Part shown: positions 11,988-23,600 of the stretch, piece by piece
How positions within the stretch are numbered: position 1 is the stretch's first letter
Layout of the letters: each line of letters begins with the position of its first letter
Source: Trichoderma breve
Taxonomy: Eukaryota; Ascomycota; Sordariomycetes; Hypocreales; Hypocreaceae
Direction: 5' to 3'
DNA: 64,000 bases
Assembly (NCBI RefSeq): GCF_028502605.1
Contig: NC_079232.1
Span: forward strand, 4,712,001 to 4,776,000
Position numbers and translations under genes: made by a program
Notes under the pieces: model-generated
The model's database searches: none
Seen by the model: only the letters and a program-made list of their open reading frames with translations
What the model was told of the DNA's origin: nothing

Positions 11988-14079
11988 GGCTAGGGATTCG
12001 GGAGGGCTTGCAGGAGCGCAGACAAGGGCCAGCAAGGCAATATGCGAATTCGAATGGTCGCCAGCGTGAAAGTGGTGATCGAGGCCGGGGTGTTTTTGTG
12101 CCTTTCTTGCTCAAGGGTGGTTGCTTTTTTTCAGGAGAAAACAAGCACCAGCCACAAGATCGCGGGATCGCAGATTTCGTCTCGCGCTATGATGATGTAA
12201 GGAAGAGGCGATGGGCGTGGCGGAGGTGCAGGAGATTGAGGCTTAGGCGCGGCACAAAAGCGTGGGGAAAAAAAGAAAGGGAAAAGAGGAAAGAGCGAAA
12301 AAAGGCCCTGGAGGCGTATCGCGATGTAATTATTGTTCCCCCCTTACAAAGTACAGGTAAAGTGGTAGGTACACACAACGAGGAAGTCCGGATACGAGTG
12401 GTAAGAATCCTGGGAAGGCACGCGTGGGAGGGAGGGGCTCGTTAGGACCAAAGGTGCTACCTCGCCCCATGTACCCGTACTTATACAGCGCGCAAAGCCC
12501 GCCAAGCAGAGGCCCTGCGTGCTGTCTGCGCGCTGTACAGTGACCAAGCTGCGCTGGCCTCAGCGTGAGTTCGGGCTCTGGTGATGCCTGGCTGCGGCAA
12601 CGGCGGGCGCTGATTGGCCGCGGCGGGCATGAAGAACCGCAGGGTTAATTTAAACAGATTCAACAGCAGCCTTATGTATGATTGCTCCAGCCTGAAGGCG
12701 TATCCCAATCTTGATCTGTCCCACCCCACGGCCACGGCCACGACGACCGCGTCTGTCCGGGATTGATCCTCTGCTTTACCAGATATCTAGCCGTGCCACG
12801 ATAGAGCGCGCATGTCGGCGAGAGGGGGGGAGAAGAGGAGAAGAGAGGAAGAGAGGGGGGGCACAACTGATAGACAGAGCGCCGTCGAGCCTGTAGCATC
12901 GCCAAACTCAATGTAGGTACGTCTGATGAGTGTCGCTGCATGCAGATGACAGTCGTGGATGCATGTCATTGGCACTTGATCAGCTCCATATTTGACAGTG
13001 CCCCTCCAACGGCGGCAAGCGAGAGTGAGGGGTTTGCTGTTGTTATTTGTTGTTGCTGTTGCTGTTGCATTTTCCTGAGGCATATGGGCCGAGACGAGAG
13101 ATGACATGGACGAGATTGGTTTTTGTGTATAACAAAGCTTGATAATGGCATTCAGCAAAGCTTGTGCCGGCTAGTCGATAAGGACGACGTCGATAACGCG
13201 TATCGCAGCTATCAGCCCATCTAATCGCAGCACAGCCTAACCCTGGATCTTTTGACGTTGGTGCTAGCTCAGCTATGGAAGTTTTGGCAGCAATTTAGCC
13301 AGCACGGTCGTGCATGCTGTTCGCTGGGCTGGAAGTGCCGACGGAAATAGAACCCGAGGCAAACATACCTACCAATGAACTGCATGTATCAATACGGATT
13401 CCTTCCACGATGATGCTGAGATGCTGCCAATGATTGTTCACCACCTGCTATTAGGCAGAACTAAGGCTCCGATCTGCCCTGACCATCAAATATCATTTGA
13501 TATTGATCATTGAATCCATAGGTACAGTACAGTCAGCTCAGCATCATGCCCACTACATACCACCTGGACATATGTACTCGTACTATCGTCCCCATAAGCT
13601 CTGGAATCTTTGTAACCACGGTGCTGATCCCAGAATGCCCTCCGATTCGCCCTTGCGATCCTCTCAGAAAATCCATCCATACCAACAGCTGTCCATCAAG
13701 CCACGACCCCTTTGCCATCGACCCACCAGCCCGGCAATTTTTGCTTTAGCGCCCAAGCCACAGGCCTTCCTCGGCGTCATTGGAGCCTCATAGACGCCGC
13801 TTTAGCACAGCGGCCCCTCCAGTCTTCAGCGGTGTGCGCCCTGTAAGTGCCCGACCGCAGCGCTCCATAGCAGTTGTACCGCTAGCAGAACTCCGTGCGT
13901 TCTCGCTGGAGCTTAATTTAGTGGCACTACGCACTGCTAGACCTTGCAACGTTCGGGAGAGCAGTTAAGTTCTCCATCTTCTGGCCTTTTTGGAATCTTG
14001 TAGTCTCTTCTTCTTTCAAACCTTCATCACCGCCGCTTCAAATCCTCCAGTCTCGTCGCCATCCGATACTCCCGCCAAC
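11988..14079. other. divergent promoter region, GATA factor / Svf1
   Basis: 2.1 kb between the divergently oriented GATA factor (-) and Svf1 (+) genes. It has a strong purine tract at about 12820-12862 and CT-rich stretches near both starts. No coding frame is supported; overlapping short frames on both strands around 12-14 kb show no family resemblance. Confidence 0.5.
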
Positions 14080-15479
14080 ATGTTCAACTGGGCAAAGCAG
14101 CAGTAAGGATTCCCCCGTCGGGCCCCCAAGGCACAAGCCCCGCCATTCTTCCTTGTCCACCCCTCCAAGGTTTTAGCAAAAATCGAATGACGATTGCTAA
14201 TGGAAAGCTACTCTCATCAGGCTGGCCAACGTCGCCGGCACCCAAGAGCCCATCTATGGCCCGTCTGCCATCAAGTCCGTTGCCCAAGAGGCAAAGGAGA
14301 CCAACACGCCGTATAGCGAGCTGACCAGGGCCGACCACACCTGGCTGGCGCTGGACAAGACATGCGTCGAAAACCAAGTCTTTTACTTCTTTGCTGAGAA
14401 TGGCACCATTGCCATGGCCCAGGTCATCTACAGCAACGTTGCGTATGATGCGTCCCGTTGCCATGATATCGATCTCATTTTAGCTGACTTTTCCCCTTGT
14501 TGAAGCGGCCTCAAAGTTACCTGCCAGTTCAACGCCAAGATCTTCTCCCGTGATCCGGCGAAGCCGCACCTGTGGTGTTCGAACCCGCTTAGCAACGTCG
14601 CCTTCAACGAGGACAAGACGTCCTTCTACGCCGATGACTGCGCTGTCGAGCTCTCCGAGGACGGTAACTCTTACACAATCAAGAGCATGAACGATGAGAG
14701 GGCGCTTGTCAACCTCAAGGTTACCAGAGCTGCCCCCGGCTTCCAAGCCGGCAAGACGGGTACTTCGTTGTATGGCACAGATCTCAAGAACCCTTGGGGC
14801 TCGATGCGCCATGCATTCTGGCCGCGCTGCTCAGCTGAGGGTACCATCACTACCAAGGAGGGCCCAGTGGACCTCAAGGGCCAGGCCATTTACATCTACG
14901 CTCTGCAGGGCATGAAGCCGCATCACGCGGCCGCAAAATGGAACTTTGCCAACTTCCAGGGCCCCAGCCACACTGCCGTCATGATGGAGTTCACCACCCC
15001 TCCTTCTTACGGCAACACCGTCGTCAATGTCGGCGCCCTTGTCAAGGACGGCGAGATTATTGCCGTTAGCACCGAGAACAACAAGGTCACGCACAAGGCC
15101 TCTAAGAAGGACGCCACCAGCGATTGGCCTGAGCCCACTCAGGTTGAATTCTCATGGTCAGCATCCACCAAGGACGGCAAGCCTGTCACGGCTGTCATTG
15201 ATGCCGCCCTTGGCGACCGCGTAGACAGGGTTGACGTCATGGCCGAGGTGCCCGGATTCGTCAAGACCATTGTAGCTGCTGCTGCTGGAACGAAGCCTTA
15301 CATTTACCAGGTTTGTAATCCGATCTCGTTATTTCTATTGCAAGGCTAACTCTCTTTTTTCTCTCTAGTTTGCCCCCAAGACCACCTTGAAACTCAAGGT
15401 TGGCGATGAGGAGATTTCTGAGGAAGGTCAGCTCTTCACAGAGGCCACCTTTATCTCCGACCTCGCTGCCTCTGGATAA
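14080..15479 (+). CDS. SVF1: Svf1-like survival factor / lipocalin-fold protein
   Basis: Four exons, 14080-14102, 14221-14442, 14506-15310 and 15369-15479, give 386 residues; phases agree at every junction. The N-terminus [21 protein letters not shown] is typical of Svf1, an amphipathic segment in yeast that targets the protein to membranes. The body carries the two lipocalin-like halves of the Svf1 family, including [43 protein letters not shown] and the C-terminal FISDLAASG. In yeast Svf1 protects from oxidative and cold stress and moves ceramide between ER and Golgi. The same role is inferred here. Length is as usual for the family and no key block is missing. The ATG lies in a CCAACATGTT context. 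Confidence 0.93.
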
Positions 15480-16184
15480 ACATAATAATATTGCGTTTTT
15501 GGAAAGAAATACAAATACAGGGCTTTTTGTAAAGAACTGAATGATTGATTGAGACATGTTTGGATACAACCTAATATGAAACCGGCGTTGGAGAGAGGTT
15601 ATAATACTACTAATCGCTCGTTTTTTTACATTTGCTTACGCGTAATCAACCAGCACATTAATTTTGATATATTAGGGAAAACAAAGAGCTTACCTTTTAT
15701 ATAATGTGTACTGAAAGCAATGAGTGTACCGGGGTTGTGGATAGTTGTCAATTCTATTTACCTAGTTCATGTTTATTTGGTACTGAATCTTGAGAACGCC
15801 TAGTGGAATACGATTTGCAAATGCCTAATAACTAGAGGGGAATAAAGCTCAAAGACCAGGAGAGTCCTCTTGCATATATGATAATATAAAGTAGGGTGTA
15901 TAAGATGACGCCGTATCTGTCTCACGTCCAGCTATAACCCCCTTAAAAAGCGATGCGTTACATTTTATATAAACCACGCCCTCCCTGCCGCCAGTCTATT
16001 CGAATCCCGTGTATATAATCCGTCCCCTTTCCCCCGGTAGGTGTAAAACCAAAAATATCCCATTGTTGTTTTCATCAAAGCCCGCCCGCCCATTGATTTT
16101 TGACTTCATTGACTCATATCAACATTACAAATTTCTCTCTCTCTCTCGCCTTGTTCTTTTCTTTTTCATGATTGTTTGTCTTTT
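15480..16184. other. convergent 3' spacer
   Basis: AT-rich spacer between the Svf1 gene (+) and the Mit_KHE1-family gene (-). It contains only probable 3' untranslated regions of both. Confidence 0.5.
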
Positions 16185-17152
16185 TCATGATTGTTTGTCT
16201 TTTTCCTCGTGCGCTTGCTTGTCTTTTTCTTCAGGCGCCTTTTCCGTCTGCTCTTGCTCCTTGCCCAACGCGCGCTCGACCTGCCAGATGGCCCTCTCGA
16301 GCTCAATCTCGACGGCGGGCAGGTCGAGGGTTTCGGAAAAGTCCTGGATCTGTTTCTGGGTGATGAGCATCTGCTCCTTGCCGGCGGGCTCGTCGGCGGG
16401 GGCCTGGCCGTCCTTTGTGTATAGCTGGTCGAGCTCTTTGGAGGGGGCGAGGTGGAGGAGGTTGTTCTGGAGCAGCCATTGGACGTGTTTGCCGCCGTTG
16501 ATTGCTCGCCAGTGAGACCAGGCGCGGTAGACGAGGTAGAAGAAGGGGAGGTTGGGGACTCTGTGATGATGTATATCTTGTCAGCCAGAGTTGCTCTTAT
16601 CTCTTGTCTCTTCATGTCTTTCCTCTGCTTCTTCTCCTCTCGTTTCCTCTCCTCTCCGCTATTGTCTCGTCTCCTTTCAATTTCTTCCTCTCTTATTTCT
16701 TCTCAAAGTAAAACTTACAGAGGTACCAGCCCTAAAGGCGCCGTGATAGGCATGCCCACAAAGCACCATATCAGCCTCTGCCGATGCAGCGCCTGCCTCT
16801 CCGTCGCTAACTTCCGCACCACCCCCTCAGCCTTGTGCTCCGGAATCGCAGCCGGCGGGAACACCAGCTGGACGGCATCGCGGCCCCGCAGCTCGTCCTC
16901 ACGGCGCCGTGCCGAGAGCGGTGGTACGGACTTGAGCCCCCACTCCTCAAAGGGAATGCGCCGGAAGGCATGGTTACCGTAGTCGACGACTTTGCGTTGC
17001 CATCCGCGCTCCATCTTCTCCCACTGCGCCCACTTGCGCGCGGCGAAGGCGGCGCCGCGGTCGATGAGGCTGCCATCGTGCGAGGCGGCATTGAGTTTGT
17101 TGGCGTAGAGGAGCGTTCGCCGCGTGGATACGGGGAGTAGATACAGCCTCAT
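16185..17152 (-). CDS. mitochondrial K+/H+ exchange-related protein (Mit_KHE1 family)
   Basis: Two exons, 17152-16719 and 16560-16185, with a 158-nt intron (GTAAGT donor, CACAG acceptor, phase 2), give 269 residues. The start MRLYLLPVSTRRTLLYA, then AAFAARKWAQWEK, the AFRRIPFEEWGLKSVPPLSA block and LPFFYLVYRAWSHWRA are hallmarks of the family Pfam calls mitochondrial K+-H+ exchange-related (yeast YDL183C). A hydrophobic segment (about residues 130-155, IWCFVGMPITAPLGLVP then PFFYLVY) would cross or dip into the inner membrane. The tail is highly charged (KEQEQTEKAPEEKDKQ repeats) and may be variable between species. Expected to be in the mitochondrial inner membrane, supporting potassium homeostasis; activity is inferred from the family only. 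Confidence 0.88.
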
Positions 17153-18097
17153 TGTGGGCGTTGCTGAATAGTCGTCGTTTGAATTGAGAGAAGGAGAAAA
17201 GAAAAGAAGGGGGTATAATTTCTATCAGGAGCTGTAGCTGGGAAGAAGAAAACGGATCCAGCTCGGGAGATAGATCTGGATCAGCTAGCAGTTTAACTAA
17301 AGACGTCACAAGCGGGTCAAGACACTGCGCCGCAAGCAACCCTTCAAGCCCATTGACTCCCTCACGGACGCAGAAAAATACAAGACGCCCAAAAAAGGAA
17401 AATAAGAGAAGAAGAAATATCCAGAAAGTTTGAGAGAGGGGGGCCAAAAGTTGGCATGAGGAAGAAAAAAATAATCGCCGTAATTCCTTGCATGTAAAAA
17501 AGCTGTATGTGATTTGACAACTTAAAAAGCTATGAGAGCGGCTAGGCCTGATTAGGGATTTTGCTTTTTCTGAGCCAAATGCCGGCGGGCCAAACAGTGA
17601 CGCACATGGGCATCATGGCGGGCTGCTATTATTGCTTCATTTTTGGTAAGATGGGATGGCCTGCATTGCCCGGAGTGTAAAAATCGGCAAGAAACTTGGA
17701 AATTACTTTATATTCCGAGAAATGAAGTCACCTCCTACCTAATTGGGTGTCATCAGGTAATCCCAGTTACATATCACATTTTATCAGGCTTAATGGCTAG
17801 CATCACAGTTTAATATTTCAGCACTCACCAAATCAATTTTAATATAAAAAATATAAACTCAACAAGTCACACATCTGGTGACAATTCTTTTTTTCTTTTT
17901 TTTCTTTTTCTTTTTGATATCTCTGATAAGAAAGAACAATACTCACGCATAATTTATTTCTACGTCCGTCTATGCTTTCGATCTCCAACGTTCGTCGACT
18001 TACCTACCCTATCATCAACTCAGAAAATTTCAAAAGCAAGAAGAAGGCTGTCCAGCCCTCATGTATCAAACTTGCACACTTGCAGACATCAGCGAAT
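17153..18097. other. AT-rich spacer before the tRNA
   Basis: Base composition drops to AT-rich from about 17450 to 18060, with a TTTTCTTTTT tract at 17887-17920. No gene seen. It contains the 5' flank of the Mit_KHE1-family gene at its left end. Confidence 0.5.
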
Positions 18098-18198
18098 GGG
18101 CGGATGGTTTAGTGGTATAATTTTCCCTTAGCATAGTGCGACCTTCGAGTTGCCTAACCGCCTGGGAAAGGTCCGGGGTTCGATTCCCCGTTCGTCCA
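18098..18198 (+). tRNA. tRNA-Ala (AGC) with intron
   Basis: The acceptor stem GGGCGGA (18098-18104) pairs with TTCGTCC (18191-18197), including the G3:U70 wobble pair that identifies alanine tRNA. The D arm is GGTTTAGTGGTATA. The anticodon stem TTCCC/GGGAA (18123-18127 and 18164-18168) encloses the loop TTAGCA-T, with anticodon AGC at 18130-18132. A 29-nt intron (18134-18162) sits one base after the anticodon, the standard position. The T arm is CGGGG-TTCGATT-CCCCG. A run of T follows at 18204, as expected for RNA polymerase III termination. Confidence 0.95.
18134..18162 (+). other. tRNA-Ala intron
   Basis: 29 nt between A37 and U38 of the tRNA. Boundaries were set by restoring the 7-base anticodon loop and the 5-bp anticodon stem. 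Confidence 0.85.
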
Positions 18199-19309
18199 TA
18201 GTTGTTTTTTTGGCTCTTTTTTTTACACTGCTACCACTATATATATTCCCTCGCAAACTTCAACTGTCGATTTCTCTAACTTCTTCGCTCAATTAACTCT
18301 ACACAATTAGATAATTACCACAGAAGAAACCAAAATGAGTGTCCGCTTTTTTTTAGTAGAACGTTTCTCTTTGCGCGGACCTCTCCTGTGGCGCACCGTG
18401 GCTAATACATACCGTGCGCAGCTCCAAGTAGGTTATACCTCTCGGGATAAAGGTCATAGTCAGAACTGGAACTTTTAAGGCATAACCATATATTGTTGCC
18501 TACCAGTCGGCGGCAACATAATCAGTCAACCCACAGCACTAAGAAAAGCCAGAACAGGCTCATTTTACTGACGGGAACTTTATAGCCTGCCGCCTTGCAG
18601 CATAACGTAATTAATGGTCTGGTCCAATAACCTTCGCCAGGTAATTGGATCGTTAAAGCGGAATGTATTTGCAGCAACCTTACGCAAGCTTGGAAAATTA
18701 TGACAAACCGATTGAGATGGCACTGCCCTAATCTAATAAGAAGAGCGTCATCGGCTGGCATAATATCATCACCTATATTCAAGTAGTTACCTGCAGCTTG
18801 TTAAGCCACAGTTGCACGTACCTCTGGTATCTACTTAGGAGGCGGTGTTATATACGGGGAAGGCCCTATATGTTTTGATCTAGTTCAGTATTAAAGCGAC
18901 ACTTAAAGGGTTCAATCATGGGGTCTGTAATAATAAGTGGTCAGGCAGGCAGGTAATAGTATCGTTTTCGAACTAAAGCTTGGAGGAGGAAAAGGTCTAT
19001 TTTATGTGCCGACCCTTGAGGGTATAGGGGCCGTTTCCCCGCGAAGCCCTGACTTCCCAAGTAGGAAATCTCAGGCCATCCAACGACATGCAATCACAGA
19101 GGCGCCGCTCTGGTGGTCACGAGATCGTGTGCCAGATAATATGTCCCTCAGGAAACCCCGCTTTGGCCAACATCCCATAGGCGTTTACGGCAGAGCCTAA
19201 GTGAATGATCAAATAAATAATCGTCAATCTGCATCTCCTAAGATAACAGGAACTGCTCTAGCTGACCATCTTATACGCTGTCTTCGCAATCGAGAAACAT
19301 ACACGGGCT
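18199..19309. other. AT-rich spacer upstream of the lectin gene
   Basis: Begins with the T-rich tRNA terminator. One frame on the plus strand (18937-19407) is open apart from a single TAA near 19198. It could be an upstream exon of the lectin gene, but I cannot find a splice pair that joins it in phase. Confidence 0.4.
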
Positions 19310-19927
19310 ATGAAGATGCCTTTAGGAGATCAATCGCCACAACAAGAAGACGATTACTTGACCATGAGTTCAGACGACACAGTTCAGTTCACCGACATAG
19401 GCTCTGATGCCGGTAATCGTGGCCCGAGAGAACGCATCTTTGCCCAGCCTCCGGTGACAATCAATGTGTTTGGTGCTGGCGCAGTAACTACAGGGGGATC
19501 TGACATGGGGCATACTGCTGCTACTATCACTACTAGTAGTACTGGCATAACCGGTAGCAGTGATTCCGTTATTTCGCGCCTGGAGAGCCAAATCGCAGTT
19601 CTATCATACAAAGTCGAGCAGCTTGCTTCACAGATCAACTCAGCGCAGCCACAGCCTGGACTTCAGGTTGACAGCGGGATGTGGCGGCGTACAGAGGGGG
19701 TTCCAGCATTACAGCGTATCACCTTTTCGAAGAGATTTGAGTCGGCGCCAAGGGTCATAGTGGGTATATTCAAAGCGGATTTAGATTGTAACAAGAACTT
19801 CAGACTCAATGTGTACGCATCAGCCATTGATTCGGAAGGATTCACTATTCATGCCGACTTTTGGCATGATACGATCCTATACGAATGTGGGGTCTCATGG
19901 GTAGCTATAGGAAATGGGAAGGGATAA
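19310..19927 (+). CDS. H-type lectin domain protein
   Basis: 205 residues read as one exon from ATG 19310; a second in-frame ATG at 19364 is an alternative. The first 80 residues are polar and Gly/Thr/Ser-rich. A short heptad-like helix follows (about 86-112, SRLESQIAVLSYKVEQLA). The C-terminal 80 residues form an H-type lectin domain: ITFSKRFESAPRVIVG, then RLNVYASAIDSEGFTIH, FWHDTILYECGVSWVAIG. H-type lectins, first known from snail agglutinin and Dictyostelium discoidin, bind N-acetylgalactosamine-like sugars. The coiled coil would allow trimerisation. No signal peptide is visible, which is common in fungal cytosolic lectins. The gene sits in an AT-rich pocket unlike its neighbours, and the true 5' end is uncertain. 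Confidence 0.72.
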   Translation: MKMPLGDQSPQQEDDYLTMSSDDTVQFTDIGSDAGNRGPRERIFAQPPVTINVFGAGAVTTGGSDMGHTAATITTSSTGITGSSDSVISRLESQIAVLSYKVEQLASQINSAQPQPGLQVDSGMWRRTEGVPALQRITFSKRFESAPRVIVGIFKADLDCNKNFRLNVYASAIDSEGFTIHADFWHDTILYECGVSWVAIGNGKG

Positions 19928-20682
19928 GTCACACAGGTTACATGTTAAACGCCGAGAACTTGGGCTTTAAACAGTACATGACGATTAGAGGAAGCTCGCA
20001 CTGTATTAGCCACAGCTTCACGACAGTGGTCCGTACGGAGAGAAACTTTGCATTAAAAAAATACTCAGACACTGATTTTGGTTTCTACTGTACCCCTAGT
20101 AATTAATGTGTTTATATCTGGAGAAACCCATGGTCGAGTTTTGCGAGGGAATACGGTATAGAAGCAGCTGAAACACAGCAGAGTTGGCCCAGGACAGGGG
20201 TCTGCAGTAAATAGGAAAGGCATAATAAATAGTATATAAGTTGAATATCGTCCAAAAACCTCCACATACGACCATAGGTAGTGGAAAATTCGGGGTCTCG
20301 TCTGCTCCCCCAGAGACAAGCCACTAACCGGCAGATTAGTAGTTGAGTGGGAGACCATCAGCGAACACCGGCTGTTGTATGTTTTGTTTTTTGCCCTCTT
20401 TTTCTTTTGGCATCGACACTCTCCAACACGTCGATGTTTGTTACCTTTCTTTCATTGTCTGGCAAACAGACCGGTTTGTTTCTCATCACGTATATCATCC
20501 AACAAAGACTCGCCCAAATTTAATAAACCTGAAGTATATTTTCGTATCTCCAAAGCTCCAATTGCTACCCATCCGCATCTACCGTCTACTTATACCAAGG
20601 GATGCCGATGCCATCTATATCGTACCTGAAAGGGAATGTTTTCGCTGCCTCTCCTCCTGCGTAATGTGTAAAATCATCTTCC
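19928..20682. other. 3' flank of lectin and esterase genes
   Basis: Between the lectin (+) and the esterase (-), which converge. An open frame at 19885-20106 overlaps the lectin 3' end in another frame and has no family resemblance. Nothing else seen. Confidence 0.45.
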
Positions 20683-23600
20683 TCACAAAGACCCTCCTGC
20701 CGTTGTCTTCGTAGGACTCTTGCTTCTCGCCTTCATAGCCCCCTTACCAACAATCTTCTCCGTCCAGTTCCATGATGAAGGACTCAGTCTCCCGCCCTGG
20801 CTTTCCTTTGTTTTGTCCAGTTTCTTGTCGCCCACTGCATCATTAATAAAATCGAATTCACTCTCATTCTCGCTACTCGCCCAATCGCGCTCACTCCACG
20901 ACATTGAATCTCCTCTATCGCCCTGATGACTGTGATTCGTCAGGGAAGTCCGATCAGTATCTTGTGTCCTTGGCAGGGGAGGCACTTCGTCGAGAGCTTC
21001 ACGGGCCTCGCTCGCATTTGTCGGCTCCGGAGCAAGACCGCGGGCTTGCCGCATAGACACCGTCTTAGTCTCGCGACCATCCGCGCCAGGGGGCTGACTG
21101 ATGTCCAAAGCCCGCTCGCCCATGTACTCGTCCTCAGTGCGTATTCGTGCAACGGCTGAGTCGCTAAAGTGGGCATCAACCAAGTGCTTGACGACCGGCC
21201 AACCGTAAGCGTTGGCAAACATGCGGCGCACGAATATGTTGTTGTGGGCGTCTGGTTCCAGCTTCACAAGCACCTTCCGCCACGACAAATCCTTGTGGTA
21301 TCCGCGCGAAATCTTTTCCTCAACACGCATGCTCGAGCCGTCAACAACCTCGTTAGGCTGTTTTTCAGGACCCGTATGTGCAGTGTCGTCGTAGTCTTTT
21401 GTCGAGGCCATTGAATCTTCGTGGTTGATTCCTGAATGCGGTGTCGACGAGCCGCTGCCGCCGGGCGAGAGCAGCGACGAAGACGAGGACTTGAGCTTCA
21501 TTTTACTAAGCGCAGAAGGGGTTCGCTTCTTCAAGGGCGGCGCGGGGATGTCCGTCGGATGATATACTCGATCATGAAATATTGTTCGGGGCCGCTTTGA
21601 CGGATCAACGAGCCACTCCACATCCGGAATCTTGGGATTGAGTAGGTCTCCAGCAGATTCAAAGAACGTAGTCCTTGGCGGTGCCGTCAGGCCGTCTGTA
21701 TCGTTCTCAAACTCGTGCCCTGCAGTTGCCTTGCCGGATTGTTTGCCCGTCATTGACGAATTGGAGCTGTCGGCAGTGCTAGAAGCATCTCCACCATTCT
21801 TAAGTGTCTGACTCCTGCGCAATATCTTCTTCTGCTTCTCCGTCACGGGTTGCTCTTTTGGAGGGTCGTTGCTCCTAAATAAATTAAAGAATCCGGTGAG
21901 CGGAGTGTGAAGCAGGTTATCTCCCGGGCTTTCCAGTGGCTCATCTGCAAATACCGCCGGAACAGAGCGTAGGCTAGCCCGGTCGTCTTCGGCGATAGCA
22001 TCGTTGGATGGCTGCGGCACTTGATGGCTGTTGCTGTTGTCGCCATTGTTGGTGCTGCCATCACCATTGGGGGTCGTAGCACCCGAGTCTGTCTCAATGT
22101 CGTCCGGAGGAAGCTGCAGCTTCTGCCGCGATGATCCCATGTTGGCACCTGTGAGCTCGGCCCATCCAAAGCCTACAACCGTCTCGACGAGACCGGCTTC
22201 TCTCCTTGCTTTGCCAACTCGCCCTAGGCCCTGCCAATCCAAGAATAATAGGCAGCTTGTGCGTAGCGGAACGATGCCATCATTGACCACATTGGAGTAG
22301 ACTGTTCGGTTTCGAAATTTCTTGAGGGCAGTGTGAGCGGGCCCTGAGGGTAAGATTCGTAACAGAGGTTTGGACTCGGGCTGTGATTCCCCGTAGACCT
22401 TCTTGTGGGCAGATTCGCCTAGGTTACTCACAATGGCACCCCAACCGCTTCGTGCAATCGTCGGTGCTCTCCACGTCAGACCTAAATCCTGCCCTGTCCT
22501 CCCCACGAGACCAAAATCGAGCGCAAACTTGACATAAAGAGGGTTCTCGTTGCTCAAGCCTAAGAAGGGCGTGGCCAGAGCGATGAAATTAATAGGTCTT
22601 ATGAGGTCGAAAAATCGTGGTGAATGCTTTTGTATATATGCAATAGCGTAGGTCTGAACAAGGCCGCCTAATGAGTGCGCGATGAAGCTGATGCTCGTGA
22701 CCTTGTAAGGCCTCCGAATTAATTTATGGTCGTTCGCCTCCTCCGAGTCGGGGGCCTTGACGATGGTGCTGTGTTTGTGGGCTTGCATAAGGTCGTGCGC
22801 CCCCTGATCGCCTAGCCCGTGGGCAAACCCTTCGAAAGCGCCTTTTCCTCCTATCGGTAAGAAGGGCTGGTCCGGGTATGTCATAGAGAGAACATATCTC
22901 GCTAGCCTTTTGCCAAGGTACTTGATCCCCTTCTCCGTCTTGGTGGCGTTCCCAGAATACCCTCGCACAATGACCTCTTCGTCTTCATCCTCATCATCCT
23001 CTTCGCTTCCTGCCGAAGAAGCACCGTCTTTTGCCTTGCTGGCGTCGTCGGCATTAGCTTCGGCCTCTGCACGCTGCTTTGCTCTTCTCGCCTTGGCATC
23101 AATCTTGGCTTGTTTTGCAGCAGCGTCGATGCTCTCTTTCATGAACAACATATCGGCGCCCAAGTTACTATGCAATCCATGCGTTAGAATGACAAGGTGA
23201 ATCTTCTTTTGTTTTCGTGGAAGAGGCTCGTCTTCGGTTTCTGCATCGCCGGTCTTAACCATGCTCTCCACTGGTTGGTCGGCAGTAGGCCGGTCCTCAA
23301 CCCTCTTATCGCCGGCATCATCCCACACCGGTAACCGGGGCGTGTTCCACAAGGTTGCCGTATCTTCTACCTTGACATGGACCGCTCTTGAAAAGACCCC
23401 GCGAGGTTGTCCCGGATGATGCCCGTCCTTGGCTCCAATGCTCTGCTGATGGTCCACTAGCTTTCCCGGTTGTGGTACCTGGGCCTGGCCGCCTACCACC
23501 GGGACCGAAGAGCTCAGGCTCAATGACTTTTGTTCTCTCGCTACCAGCAGCTCGTATCCTACCGCCGCCGATGTGGAGAAGATGACCTGTGACGAGATTT

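Noticed and set aside
19885..20106. 73-codon frame after the lectin domain as a further lectin exon
   Set aside because: It overlaps the lectin end in another frame. The lectin domain is already complete at 19927 and no phase-compatible splice pair was found.
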